From: Paenibacillus_AB sp036577625
GTDB lineage: Bacteria > Bacillota > Bacilli > Paenibacillales > NBRC-103111
Length of the DNA: 64,000 nucleotides
Assembly (NCBI RefSeq): GCF_036577625.1
Contig: NZ_JARBDC010000013.1
Location: 62,001 to 126,000, forward strand
Direction: 5' to 3'
Shown here: one piece after another, positions 1 through 8,452 of the stretch
Position numbering within the stretch: position 1 is the stretch's first letter
Layout of the letters: each line of letters starts with the position of its first letter
The notes under the pieces: model-generated
What the model was told of the DNA's origin: nothing
The model's database searches: none
What the model saw: only the letters and a program-made list of their open reading frames with translations
Program-made: the position numbers and the translations under genes

Positions 1-576
1 GCGGTTGCGGATTCATTTTGTTGATCCGGGTCGGAGCACAACGCGGCAAAAGTTCGGACCGCGCGGAGGAGCGGTTGAAGCGACAGCCTCCGACCGCTTG
101 AGGGAGTGATGTTGGAGTCCTAACGGACGCCACGTAGCTTATTTCGCTAAATATAGCCGTTTTCAAAATGTAACGGTCACCACGGCGCTTATTTGCTCCG
201 AATCCCCGTTTGACAAGGTCATTTTCTATAAATAGCGGCTTCCCTGTCCGTTAAAAATCCGAAATGCCGAAAATCGCCATAATAGCGTCCGTCCTGTCCG
301 TTAGCGCCTTTATTCCGGTCGCCTAATCGATTGAACTGGGATTTGTCGATCGACTGATATTCGATTCGTCGATCCAAGACATCGATTCCGGATAACGACA
401 TACAGACTCGATTCGGGCCGAAGCGAAGGGGCAAACGTACGCGCCTGCGCCCTGCCGCGTTCGGAGCGGCCAGCGCGAGAAGCGACCTGCGCCCGGATCG
501 CCGCTTCCGGCAAGACGCGGCACCGCCGCCCTGCCGCTGCGACACGGTCTCGCCCTCCGTCGACCCGGCCGCACCC
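1..576. other. Gene-free stretch with a dispersed repeat
   Basis: No convincing gene is seen in these 576 bases. The reading frames on the minus strand are Arg-rich, have no ribosome binding site and look like no protein family, so I treat them as chance frames. The main content is the palindromic repeat at 121-303. The first 120 bases and the 300-570 part hold nothing I recognise. Confidence 0.6.
121..303. repeat. Dispersed palindromic repeat, copy A
   Basis: This 183-bp element starts with two direct subunits (TAACGGACGCCACG..., about 50 bp later TAACGGTCACCACG...) and ends with two inverted ones (...CTGTCCGTTA twice), so the RNA or single strand could fold into a long imperfect hairpin. 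The same arrangement, with the same subunit spacing and similar total length, occurs at 25536-25717. It contains no ORF. It could be a miniature non-autonomous element or a structured intergenic repeat of the genus. Confidence 0.75.
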
Positions 577-615
577 AAAAAAGCGTTCTCCCTCCATAAG
601 GAAGAACGCTTTTTT
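577..615 (-). terminator. Rho-independent terminator of the LacI gene
   Basis: A 13-bp inverted repeat (AAAAAAGCGTTCT at 577-589, AGAACGCTTTTTT at 603-615) with a short loop lies 14 bases past the stop of the minus-strand LacI gene. It ends in a T run on that strand. Confidence 0.85.
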
Positions 616-628
616 GACGCGCACAGCG

Positions 629-1660
629 TCAGCCCCGCAAATCGGCGACCGAGCCGCGCTCCAGCAGCTTCGGCTGCAGGACGACGCCCGTCTCGGGCCT
701 TTTCGCGTCGCCCAGCAAGTCGAGCAGCATGTTGCACGCCAGCCGGCCCATCTCGTACGTCGGCTGCAGCACGGACGTGAGCGGCGGCGTCATCATCGCG
801 CCGAAGTCGATGCCGTCGAAGCCCATGACCGACATGTCGTTCGGGACGTTCAGCCCTTGCGCCGACAATTCGTTGATGACGCCGAAGGCGGTCATGTCGT
901 TGCAGGCGAATATCGCCGTCGGCCGCTCGCCGGCCCGGCTCAGCAGCTCGCGGGTCAACGCTTTGCCGCTCTCGAACTCGTACGTGCCGCTGTACGTTTC
1001 CCCCCCGCCCACCTGGACGATCGGCTCGAGCCCCGCTTCCTTCATCGCCGCCAAGTACCCTTCGTGGATATGAATCCGGCTCGGCCGGTCGAGCGGAGCG
1101 GTCACGTAGCCGATGCGGCGATGCCCTTTGCCGATCAAATGCCGGGCGGCCATATACCCGCCCTTGCGGTAGTCGAAATCGACCTCGTACACGTCGTCCA
1201 TGTCCATTTTCTGGTCGAGCGCGACCACGTTGAGCCCCATGTCGATAAAATGCTTCAGCTGCCGCTTGTCGCTCGAGATCGACGAGATGACGAGTCCGCG
1301 CACCTGCTTCTCGAACATCGCCTGAATGTATTTGTCCTCCAGCGCCGGGTCCTGGAACGAGTTGCAGAGCAGCACCTGGTAATTGTTTTTGCGGGCGATT
1401 TCCTCCACGCCGAGTATGATGGACGAATAAAACAAGTTCGTGATCGTCGGGATGATGACCCCGATCGTCATGCTCGTCTTCGTTTTGAGCTGCTTGCCGA
1501 GCATGTTGGGGACGTAGTTGTGCTCTTTGGCGATGCGCAATATTTTCGAACGCAGCTCCGGACTGACCGGATAGCTGCTGTTGCTGAGCACGCGCGATAC
1601 GGTAGCCGACGAAACGTCGGCGATTTTCGCGATGTCGTGTATCGTTAACGACTTTTTCAT
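629..1660 (-). CDS. LacI family transcriptional regulator
   Basis: DNA-binding repressor of sugar-responsive genes, 343 aa. The N-terminus has the classic LacI helix-turn-helix (IHDIAKIADVSSATVSRVL, about residues 5-23) and the hinge region; the rest is a periplasmic-binding-protein-like effector domain beginning at IGVIIPTITNLFYSS. I chose the ATG at 1660 over one 24 bases upstream because it begins at the usual MKKSLTIHDIA and has a GGGAG upstream. No sugar operon is adjacent, so the effector is unknown. A LacI-like operator overlaps its own promoter (1697-1725), which suggests autoregulation. Confidence 0.93.
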   Translation of the reverse strand: MKKSLTIHDIAKIADVSSATVSRVLSNSSYPVSPELRSKILRIAKEHNYVPNMLGKQLKTKTSMTIGVIIPTITNLFYSSIILGVEEIARKNNYQVLLCNSFQDPALEDKYIQAMFEKQVRGLVISSISSDKRQLKHFIDMGLNVVALDQKMDMDDVYEVDFDYRKGGYMAARHLIGKGHRRIGYVTAPLDRPSRIHIHEGYLAAMKEAGLEPIVQVGGGETYSGTYEFESGKALTRELLSRAGERPTAIFACNDMTAFGVINELSAQGLNVPNDMSVMGFDGIDFGAMMTPPLTSVLQPTYEMGRLACNMLLDLLGDAKRPETGVVLQPKLLERGSVADLRG

Positions 1661-1696
1661 GGAATCGTTCAGTCTCCCGAGCAATCGTTTACTACC

Positions 1697-1725
1697 ATTA
1701 AACCGTTTATGCCGGCTTGCGTCAA
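1697..1725 (-). promoter_or_regulatory. Promoter and possible operator of the LacI gene
   Basis: On the minus strand TTGACG (1720-1725) and TTTAAT (1697-1702) are 17 bases apart, a good sigma-A promoter. The imperfect palindrome TAAACCGTTTA (1699-1709), of the type bound by LacI proteins, overlaps the -10 box. Autorepression is an inference. Confidence 0.6.
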
Positions 1726-1901
1726 GTCGGGGGGCCTTGCGGCAATATCGCCGCTATGCGATCCTCCCCCGATTTTAGAGCTCCCCCCGTCATGCCGCCA
1801 ACGGCTCGAGCCCGACGGATCAGCCCGCCTGTACGATGCGCCAAGCTTCCGCGGACTCGTTCAGCGATTCCGCCGCGGCTCCCCCATCGCGAACAGAAAC
1901 C
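1726..1901. other. Intergenic remainder between lacI and the SOD gene
   Basis: Together with the promoter and terminator at its two ends this makes a gene-free stretch of about 330 bases. I see no ORF with a ribosome binding site and no structured element apart from those two. Confidence 0.5.
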
Positions 1902-1940
1902 GAAAGCCGCTCTCGCCTATAGGCCAAAGAGCGGCTTTTC
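1902..1940 (-). terminator. Terminator of the SOD-like gene
   Basis: Inverted repeat GAAAGCCGCTCT (1902-1913) / AGAGCGGCTTTTC (1928-1940) downstream of the minus-strand SOD-like gene, with TTTC at the end of the stem on the minus strand. Confidence 0.65.
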
Positions 1941-1997
1941 GTCGCTGCCGAACATCGGCAATCGTATATCTTCGTCCTGGCGCTTCGGCGCAATCCG

Positions 1998-2552
1998 TCA
2001 GCGAATCGGACCGCAGGCGATGCGCGCACCGGCGTTTCCGGCGGGGTCCGTCATTCCGTCATCCGCTTTCTCGTGAATGACGAGGGCGGTGCCGCCTTCC
2101 TTCAGCAGCGAATCCGGCTTCCCTTTCGCCAGCGTCACCTTCGTCTCCAGCCATTCGACTTGGGCCGTTCCGTCCGCTCCCGTCACGAGATTCGGCATAT
2201 CGCCGGCATGCGGGCCTTCCATGCTCAGCAAGCCGTGCTTTTTGGCGTGCGGATTGAAATGCTCGCCGGCGCTCTTGAAGTCCGGCCCTTCGCATTTGCC
2301 TATTTCGTGAAAGTGAAATCCGTGCACGCCCTGCGGGATCCCCTTCACTTCCAGCTTGACGCGCACGCCGCCGGGCTCCTGCGTAAACGTCGCCCCCCCG
2401 ACCGGTTTGCCTTCCGTATTTACGATCGTCGTCCGGACGACGGAGCCCGCCGCGTCCGCCGCCGCTTGGCCGGCCACCGGCTTCGATTCGCAGCCGGCGG
2501 CGGCGAGCAGCAGCAGACCGAGCGACAGTAAGCCGCCTTGTTTCCGATTCAT
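1998..2552 (-). CDS. sodC: Cu/Zn superoxide dismutase family lipoprotein
   Basis: Predicted surface-anchored Cu/Zn superoxide dismutase-like protein, 184 aa. It has a signal peptide with a lipobox ending AAAGC near residue 20. The SOD fold motifs are visible: HGFHFHEIGKCEG with the copper-binding histidines, AGEHFNPHAKKHG, HAGDMPN, and a C-terminal GNAGARIACG. The ATG at 2552 follows a clear GGAGG; frames starting 39 bases upstream lack one. The family includes Bacillus YojM, whose enzyme activity is weak or absent, so catalysis is not certain here. It is a single gene with its own terminator. Confidence 0.9.
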   Translation of the reverse strand: MNRKQGGLLSLGLLLLAAAGCESKPVAGQAAADAAGSVVRTTIVNTEGKPVGGATFTQEPGGVRVKLEVKGIPQGVHGFHFHEIGKCEGPDFKSAGEHFNPHAKKHGLLSMEGPHAGDMPNLVTGADGTAQVEWLETKVTLAKGKPDSLLKEGGTALVIHEKADDGMTDPAGNAGARIACGPIR

Positions 2553-2720
2553 GCTCGTTTCCTCCATCATTTGCTTAGGTTGGTCCTGCATTACCTCATT
2601 GTTTACGTTTCGGCCGCCGCTTAAACAGCCGCTGCCCGTTTCGCGTCCGCCGCCGCACCAAGCCGATGAAGCGGCATATGCTTAGGATATGGAAGATAAC
2701 GACAAATCGGGTGATCAGCT

Positions 2721-3782
2721 ATGACTTCGAACTTGCTAGGCATCATGACGAACCGCATCGGCAGCCCGAGACGTTTTATGCGGCACGCGCAAGCGGCCGT
2801 TTCCGCAGGCTTCGCCGGCGTTCTGCTGTTCATGCCGTCAGGCGTCCGGCTGAAAGGAAGGCGGATCGACGGTTATGTGTATACGCCCGGTACGCGATGG
2901 AGCAAAGCGTCGCGCGAATATCCCCGCGTCGCCATCGATATCGGCTACTATACGAAACCCGAAACGGTGCGGCAATCGATCCGCGTCAAGCACGCGACGC
3001 CGATCCGCTTCACCGGCTTCGCTTCCGGCAACAAATGGACGATTCAGCAGCATTTGCTCGCTTCCGCCGAGCTCGGGCCGCATCTGCTTCCGACGAAGCC
3101 GATGGTGTCGACGGACGACGCCTTCGCCTTCGCGCGCGAGCACGGCACGATCATGATCAAGCCGATCAACGGCAAAGGCGGCAAAGGCATCGTCAAGCTC
3201 GGCTGCGCCGGCGACCGCTGGACGCTGCACCGGAACGGCAAAGGCGTCGTATCGGGCGGCGAGCCGGCCGTGCGGGCGAAGCTGCGGCAGGCGACGGGCA
3301 AAGGCGCCTATTTGCTGCAGCGGTGGATCGATATCCGCAATCCGGACGGCAACGTGTTCGACATCCGCTCGCTCGTCCAGAAGGACGGTCATGGCCGTTG
3401 GGTGACGACCGGCACGGCCGTTCGGGAAGGCCCGCGCAACAGCATTACGTCGAACATATCGGGCGGCGGGCACGCCTATGAGACGAAATCGTATTTGGAG
3501 CGCTTGTTCGAGCCGGACAAAGTCGAGGAGCTGATGAAGCAAATATACGGCTTGTCCGAACATATTCCCGCCCATCTCGAAGCCGACTACGGCAAACGGT
3601 TCGCCGAGTTCGGCCTCGATTTCGCCGTCGACCGCACGGGGGCGCTGTGGCTGCTCGAAGCGAACATCAAGCCCGGCAAATCGGTCATTCGCAAAGTATA
3701 CGGGGACGAGGCCGCCAAACGGTGCTTTCACCTCCATTTTCAGTTCGCCCGCCATCTGGCCGCCCAGTCCGATAAACGGTAG
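2721..3782 (+). CDS. YheC/YheD family ATP-grasp protein
   Basis: A 353-aa protein of the YheC/YheD family, known in Bacillus as endospore coat-associated proteins with an ATP-grasp fold. The N-terminal third carries the YheC/D-specific domain (GIMTNRIG onward). The ATP-grasp part shows IMIKPINGKGGKGIVKLG (about residues 137-154) with the P-loop-like glycines, DIRSLVQKD, and the metal-binding end WLLEANIKPGKS. The substrate is unknown. It is transcribed toward a second, shorter family member (4037-4840); the pair shares a bidirectional terminator between them. Confidence 0.88.
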   Translation: MTSNLLGIMTNRIGSPRRFMRHAQAAVSAGFAGVLLFMPSGVRLKGRRIDGYVYTPGTRWSKASREYPRVAIDIGYYTKPETVRQSIRVKHATPIRFTGFASGNKWTIQQHLLASAELGPHLLPTKPMVSTDDAFAFAREHGTIMIKPINGKGGKGIVKLGCAGDRWTLHRNGKGVVSGGEPAVRAKLRQATGKGAYLLQRWIDIRNPDGNVFDIRSLVQKDGHGRWVTTGTAVREGPRNSITSNISGGGHAYETKSYLERLFEPDKVEELMKQIYGLSEHIPAHLEADYGKRFAEFGLDFAVDRTGALWLLEANIKPGKSVIRKVYGDEAAKRCFHLHFQFARHLAAQSDKR

Positions 3783-3956
3783 CCGCCGCCGCTCTCCTGA
3801 AGGGCAAGCGGCGATCCGGCTCGCGGGACAAGCCCCCCGGGGCGAAGGTGCGCGAGCGAACGGAGCCCGTAGACCGCGACTTGGAGGAAGCTCTTTGGTC
3901 TGGAATTTCGCTGTTCGCTTGAATGCTTTGGCGAGCTTGACATTCCGATTCGTTCG

Positions 3957-3991
3957 AAAAAGGGCGCCGCTGTCGAGGCGGCGCCCTTTTT
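3957..3991. terminator. Bidirectional terminator between the two YheC/YheD genes
   Basis: Perfect 14-bp stem AAAAAGGGCGCCGC (3957-3970) / GCGGCGCCCTTTTT (3978-3991) with a 7-base loop. It can end transcripts from both convergent genes. Confidence 0.9.
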
Positions 3992-4036
3992 CGCGCTTGT
4001 CGCTGTATTTGCTTCCGTATGCGGATGAACGTTCAA

Positions 4037-4840
4037 TCAGTGCGGTTTCGTATTCACTTCGAACATCCACATTTTTCCCGACCGGTCGAAGCCGTAGTCG
4101 AAGCCGAGCTGGCCGATTCCCGGAAAGTGCCTCTCCAAAATGTGTATGCAATGCCGCGTCACTTCGCGCATCTCGTTTTTTTTGCGGCGGACGAGCTTGC
4201 CGGACAACGAGCGCCGGATGCCTTGCGAGGAGGACAGCATCGTCCCCCCGCGGCACAGGTTCGTCACGAACATCCCCCGATTCGCCAGTCTTCCTACCAT
4301 CGACCGCGTCACCCAGACGCCCCGATCCTTCACCATTTTGACCCGGTAGTCGATCGGCCGACCGCCGATCGTCGCGAGCGTAATGCCGCGCTGCACCAAA
4401 TACGAGCGTTTGCGGCGGATCGCCCTTACCGCGGCAAGCATGGCGGCGAAGCTGCGAAACCGCCTTATTTTGCGCCGATGCCGAATCGTATAGGAAGACC
4501 CCGACTTGATGATCATAATGACGCCGTTGCCGCCCGTTCCGACGACCGGCTTCATGACCACTTTCCCATACCGGGCCAGCATGGACGACAAATGAGCCGG
4601 GGAAAACAAGTGGGTTTCGGGAATGTAGCGCGCCACTCGTCCGTCCTGCTGCAGGACGGACGTTTTCACCCATTTGCTGGCGACCTGGCGCGAGATCGTC
4701 GCCGTCTGCCGGCCGTCGTCCGACGCCGGGGCGGGAGCGGGCTCCTCCGCGGCGGGCTGCGGGGCGGCGGCCGTTTCCGTTTCCGGCTCGGCCGACGCGA
4801 TCTTCGCTTCCATTCCCTCCTCTTGCAACGTTTGTTCCAT
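4037..4840 (-). CDS. Short YheC/YheD family ATP-grasp protein
   Basis: 267 aa, ATP-grasp member of the YheC/YheD family. The start ATG at 4840 is set by GAGGAGGGACATA. The usual N-terminal YheC/D domain is replaced by a low-complexity Glu/Pro/Ala segment (about residues 10-45). Then come KWVKTSVL, VVMKPVVGTGGNGVIMI, DYRVKMVKDRGVWVTRSMVG and the metal-binding stretch FEVNTKPH, where the protein stops abruptly; relatives usually continue beyond this point. The core residues for nucleotide binding seem intact, but both ends are reduced. Function unknown; a role in the spore is inferred from the family. Confidence 0.83.
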   Translation of the reverse strand: MEQTLQEEGMEAKIASAEPETETAAAPQPAAEEPAPAPASDDGRQTATISRQVASKWVKTSVLQQDGRVARYIPETHLFSPAHLSSMLARYGKVVMKPVVGTGGNGVIMIIKSGSSYTIRHRRKIRRFRSFAAMLAAVRAIRRKRSYLVQRGITLATIGGRPIDYRVKMVKDRGVWVTRSMVGRLANRGMFVTNLCRGGTMLSSSQGIRRSLSGKLVRRKKNEMREVTRHCIHILERHFPGIGQLGFDYGFDRSGKMWMFEVNTKPH

Positions 4841-5014
4841 TATGTCCCTCCTCGAAAACGTTTCTGCGGCCATCCCGTTTCGATATCGGCCGGCGTTGCC
4901 GCAAGCGATGATCGAACGGTGTGCCGGACGTTGCCGCGGGCCGAACGCGGGCGACACGGCATAGCCGGTACGGATAACGCTATATCGTATGCCCGCAGAG
5001 GGACATCTTCCTGT

Positions 5015-6823
5015 TCATTTGTCCCCGGGCATGCGCCGCTTCTCTCGCTCCGCCAGCATGTCCATAATGTCGCGAAACGCCGCGACGGCGCGATTCGCCC
5101 CGTTCGCCGGCTCGTTCTCGGCCACGACGGCCACCGCATAGCGCGGCTTCTCGACCGGACCGAAGCCGACGAACCATTGATGGACGGCGTCGCGTCCCTG
5201 ATAGACCGTTTCGGCCGTCCCCGACTTGCCGGCCAGATGCCATTCGGCGCCCGAAAGCGATTTGCCGGTCCCCGTCGTCACGACTTGCCGCATCCACGAG
5301 CGAAGCGTCTCGGCCGTTTTCGCCGAGATGCCTTCGCTTCCCGGGCTTCGCTCCCGCTCGGGAAACCGGCGGACGACGGTTCCCGTCCGGTAGCGGACGT
5401 CCTGCACGATTCGCGGGCTCGCCACCTCGCCTCCGTGCAGCAGCGAGACGATCAGATTTGCCGCCTGCAGCGGAGTGACGAGGACGTCCCGCTGGCCGAT
5501 CGCCGTTTGAATGCGCACGCCCTCGTCCTCGTTCGCGGTCCGTCCGGCGAAAATTTGCCCGCGCTCCTCGCCGTCGAACTGACTCCACGCCGAACCGCCC
5601 GCTTCCTCGGCCGTCCATCCGACCCGGCGGTCCAGGCCGAGCTGGCGCGCCGTCTCCTGCAGCTTGGCGCCGCTCAGCCGCTCCATCACTTTGGCGAACA
5701 CGATGTTGCACGACTGCGCAAACCCTTGCTCGAACGTAATCGTCCCGTGACCGCCGTGCAGCCAGCACGTAAATCCGTATTTGCCGAGCTCGCCGTCGCA
5801 CTCGAACGTTTCGCCCGGCGAAACGACGCCTTCCTCCAAAGCGGCGGCGGCGACGACCGTTTTGAACACCGAGCCGGGCGCGATCGCCTTGAGCGCCTTG
5901 TTGCCCCACTTTCCGTCCTGCGGCTCGATCCGATACGGATCGAAGTCCGGACGGCTCGCCATCGCCACGACGTCGGCATTGTCCGCATCGAGCACGACGG
6001 CGGCGCCCCGGGCGATGCCCGCTTTGTCCATCGTGCGCTCGACCTGCCGCTGCACGTCCAGGTCGAGCGTCGTATCGACGCGCAGCGGATAGTACGGATT
6101 GTGCGGCCGAACGAGCCGGACGTCCAATCCGGCGAGCGGCCGGTTCGCCCCGTCCGTGAACAGGCTGACGGACGTTTTGCCGATGCTCCGCACGTACGTC
6201 TCCATCGTTTTCTCCAGACCCGAAGCGCCGATCAGGCTATCCAGCGACAAGCTGCCGTTTTGCAGCTGCTTGGCGAACTGCGTTTCGATCCGCTGCGAAT
6301 TTTGCCCGATAAAACCGATGGCGTGCTTCGCGACCGCATCCGCGGGATATCTCCGCACCGTATCCATGACGACGACGCCGGGAACGGCCAGGCTGGCGAT
6401 ACGTCTCGCCTGGTCGTCCGTCAGCGGGATCGGCAGGCCGGTCGAACGGTCGGACCACATGACCGGGCCGCTTGCGTTTTTGTAAAAGGCGGTCCACGCG
6501 TTCTTGTCGGCGCGCAGAATCGTCCCGATTTCCGCCAGCGGCCCGGCGAATTCGGCCTCCTCCCGCCGGACGGGAAAGACGATGAGCGCCTTCACCGTTT
6601 CTCCCGTCATCGGCCGCCCGTTCCGATCGTAAAAATGTCCCCTGCCGCTGTCGAGCAGCGCTCCGAGCTCCCGCTGCGATACCGAATTTCCGACCAGGTC
6701 GATCTCCCTGCGGGAAAAGCTGCCCGTGTCGATCACCTGAATCCAGGCCAAGCGGCCGAGCAGCAGTCCGATCGATACGACCATAGCCAACAAACCGAAC
6801 CATATTCTGCGCTGTCTCATCAT
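5015..6823 (-). CDS. Class B penicillin-binding protein (transpeptidase)
   Basis: Membrane-anchored D,D-transpeptidase that crosslinks peptidoglycan, about 602 aa. One N-terminal transmembrane helix (residues 7-30) precedes a dimerisation domain with the typical GHFYDRNGRPM. The three active-site motifs are present in order: SVFK (about 318-321), SCN (371-373) and KSGT (533-536). The AAAGGATGG upstream is correctly spaced for the ATG codons at 6823/6820 but not for the one at 6829. It belongs to the PBP2/SpoVD-like group; I cannot tell a vegetative from a sporulation role. It is a lone gene. Confidence 0.92.
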   Translation of the reverse strand: MMRQRRIWFGLLAMVVSIGLLLGRLAWIQVIDTGSFSRREIDLVGNSVSQRELGALLDSGRGHFYDRNGRPMTGETVKALIVFPVRREEAEFAGPLAEIGTILRADKNAWTAFYKNASGPVMWSDRSTGLPIPLTDDQARRIASLAVPGVVVMDTVRRYPADAVAKHAIGFIGQNSQRIETQFAKQLQNGSLSLDSLIGASGLEKTMETYVRSIGKTSVSLFTDGANRPLAGLDVRLVRPHNPYYPLRVDTTLDLDVQRQVERTMDKAGIARGAAVVLDADNADVVAMASRPDFDPYRIEPQDGKWGNKALKAIAPGSVFKTVVAAAALEEGVVSPGETFECDGELGKYGFTCWLHGGHGTITFEQGFAQSCNIVFAKVMERLSGAKLQETARQLGLDRRVGWTAEEAGGSAWSQFDGEERGQIFAGRTANEDEGVRIQTAIGQRDVLVTPLQAANLIVSLLHGGEVASPRIVQDVRYRTGTVVRRFPERERSPGSEGISAKTAETLRSWMRQVVTTGTGKSLSGAEWHLAGKSGTAETVYQGRDAVHQWFVGFGPVEKPRYAVAVVAENEPANGANRAVAAFRDIMDMLAEREKRRMPGDK

Positions 6824-6960
6824 GCCCATCCTTTTTTACGTTCGCTTTTATAGACCAGTATCGACAAAGCGGGAGGCGGGCAAACAACACGCGCGGCAAA
6901 CGCCCCGGGAAGCCGGGCGATCGAATGGGAGGAAAAGGGTGCTGCGCTTGACCGGGATGT

Positions 6961-7006
6961 TGCGCGCCCGGCACCAATTGGAATATAATACAAGAACATA
7001 CGTTCT
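6961..7006 (+). promoter_or_regulatory. Promoter with SOS (LexA) box
   Basis: TTGCGC (6961-6966), 18 bases, then a perfect TATAAT (6985-6990). The palindrome GAACATACGTTC (6995-7006) directly follows the -10 box and fits the Gram-positive LexA/DinR consensus CGAACRNRYGTTYC in its core. No intact SOS gene follows: downstream lie a VOC remnant and then a phosphoesterase. The operator is symmetric, so effects on the divergent PBP gene 160 bases away cannot be excluded. Confidence 0.65.
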
Positions 7007-7065
7007 ATGCGTACCGGCGTCGAAACCGGCTTTCCAATGATTGCTACGAAAGGGGTCGTTTCCTA

Positions 7066-7213
7066 TGGCGATCCGATTACCAAGGGAAGTCGTTTTCGTT
7101 TCACGATCCGGACGGCAACGTAATCGAAGTGTGGAGCTTGCCCGGACAAGCGCAAGGCGATAGCCGATTGACGCGAGCCGGAAACGGCGAGACGCGCGGA
7201 AAGGGGAAACGGA
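7066..7213 (+). pseudogene. Remnant of a VOC/glyoxalase family gene
   Basis: The frame reads YQGKSFSFHDPDGNVIEVWS at about 7078-7137, which is the conserved C-terminal end of vicinal-oxygen-chelate proteins (the HDPDGN...IE metal-ligand strand). No matching N-terminal part exists upstream: the same frame back to about 7020 gives unrelated residues, and there is no start with a ribosome binding site. The frame has no stop until 7338, inside the next gene. I read it as the tail of a deleted gene. Confidence 0.5.
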
Positions 7214-8380
7214 ATGCTGTCCATCGTAAAAGGACCTTATTTGCAGCGGCCGGCCGAAACCGGCATGACGTTCATGTGGGAAACGTCCGAGCCGGCTTCT
7301 TCGAGGGTGAACGTGTTCGCGGCCGAACGCATCCATAGCGGACACCAGGGGAATTACAAAACGCCGGAGCGGCTCGTACGAACCGCGGGCAGCGACGATG
7401 ATCGCACGATCCATCGAATCGATATGGACGGCCTCGAACCCGCTACGGCTTATTTCTATACGGTAATCTCGGAAAACGCTCGTGGGAAGACGGAATCGGG
7501 CCCCCATCCGTTCAAGACGGCCGTGCGCAAGGGTGAGCCGTTTTGCTTCGCCGTCACGAGCGAAACGGGCGGGTACAGCGGCTTCGACCAAACGAACGGC
7601 ATTATAAACCGAAACCTGTTCGGGCAAATGCAAAACTACCGCCCCGACCTCGCGCTGTTTATCGGCGATATGGTGAACGACGGGCGCCAATACGACGACT
7701 GGTCCGCCTATTTGTTCAATCCGGGCCGGGGGCTGTTATGGAACACGCCGTTTTACTCCTGTCTCGGCAACCACGAATGCAACGCTTCGTGGTACTATGA
7801 CTTTTTCGCTTACGATCCCCCGAAAAACTACTACTCGTTCGATTACGGCGACGTTCATTTCGTCTGCCTGGACAGCACCGATTTCGTCAAGCGGGAGCAT
7901 TATCCGAACGCCGCCGGCACGATATGCGAAGGGAATCCGCAGTACGATTTTTTGGTGCGCGATCTGCAGGCCGCATCGGCCAAATGGAACATCGTTTACT
8001 TCCATTACCCGCCGTACGTTTCGGGCGGATACCAGGTGGAGGATTTGCGGCAGCTTTGCCCCGTCCTGGAGCGCCATGGGGTCGATTTGGTGTTCAACTC
8101 GCATACGATCGTCTACGAACGGAGCCACCCGCTCCGCGACGGACGAGTCGATATGGAGAACGGAATCGTGTACGTCGTGGCGGGAGGCGCGGGGGCGATG
8201 CCGGACTGGCTGCTGCCGAAACGGGAATGGCATACGTCGCAGTCGCTCGCCGTGCCGCATTTCGTGCAGGTTTCGGTCGTCTCCGACCGGTTGGAGCTGA
8301 GAGCGATCGACGTCGAAGGACGGCTGTTCGACACGCTGCAAATCCGCAAAGCCGCGGACGGAGGCAAAACGTTTCGGTAG
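7214..8380 (+). CDS. Metallophosphoesterase with purple acid phosphatase-like N-domain
   Basis: 388-aa calcineurin-like phosphoesterase without signal peptide. Residues 1-100 form a fibronectin-like domain like that of purple acid phosphatases (GPYLQRPAETGMTFMWET). The catalytic part shows FIGDMVNDG, the GNHE motif (SCLGNHECN) and YFHYPPYVSGG. The usual GHxH is NSHTIVYER, as is common in this subgroup. A dinuclear metal site and phosphomonoesterase or diesterase activity are inferred; the substrate is unknown. A good AAAGGGG ribosome site precedes the ATG. It is convergent with the U32 gene. Confidence 0.88.
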   Translation: MLSIVKGPYLQRPAETGMTFMWETSEPASSRVNVFAAERIHSGHQGNYKTPERLVRTAGSDDDRTIHRIDMDGLEPATAYFYTVISENARGKTESGPHPFKTAVRKGEPFCFAVTSETGGYSGFDQTNGIINRNLFGQMQNYRPDLALFIGDMVNDGRQYDDWSAYLFNPGRGLLWNTPFYSCLGNHECNASWYYDFFAYDPPKNYYSFDYGDVHFVCLDSTDFVKREHYPNAAGTICEGNPQYDFLVRDLQAASAKWNIVYFHYPPYVSGGYQVEDLRQLCPVLERHGVDLVFNSHTIVYERSHPLRDGRVDMENGIVYVVAGGAGAMPDWLLPKREWHTSQSLAVPHFVQVSVVSDRLELRAIDVEGRLFDTLQIRKAADGGKTFR

Positions 8381-8402
8381 CCCTTCGCGGAAACGACAAA
8401 AA

Positions 8403-8424
8403 GGAGGACGCGCCTGCGTCCTCC
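8403..8424 (-). terminator. Terminator of the yrrL-yrrN-yrrO block
   Basis: Stem GGAGGACGC (8403-8411) / GCGTCCTCC (8416-8424) followed on the minus strand by TTTTTGT. It closes the minus-strand housekeeping block and sits between two convergent genes. Confidence 0.8.
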
Positions 8425-8452
8425 CTGACCTGCCCCTAGATGATAGCTGCCG

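Noticed and set aside
4019..6853. A 944-codon open frame on the plus strand opposite the penicillin-binding protein gene
   Set aside because: It is rich in Arg, His and Asp, resembles no family, has no ribosome site and lies antisense to well-conserved genes; GC-rich DNA often leaves this frame open.
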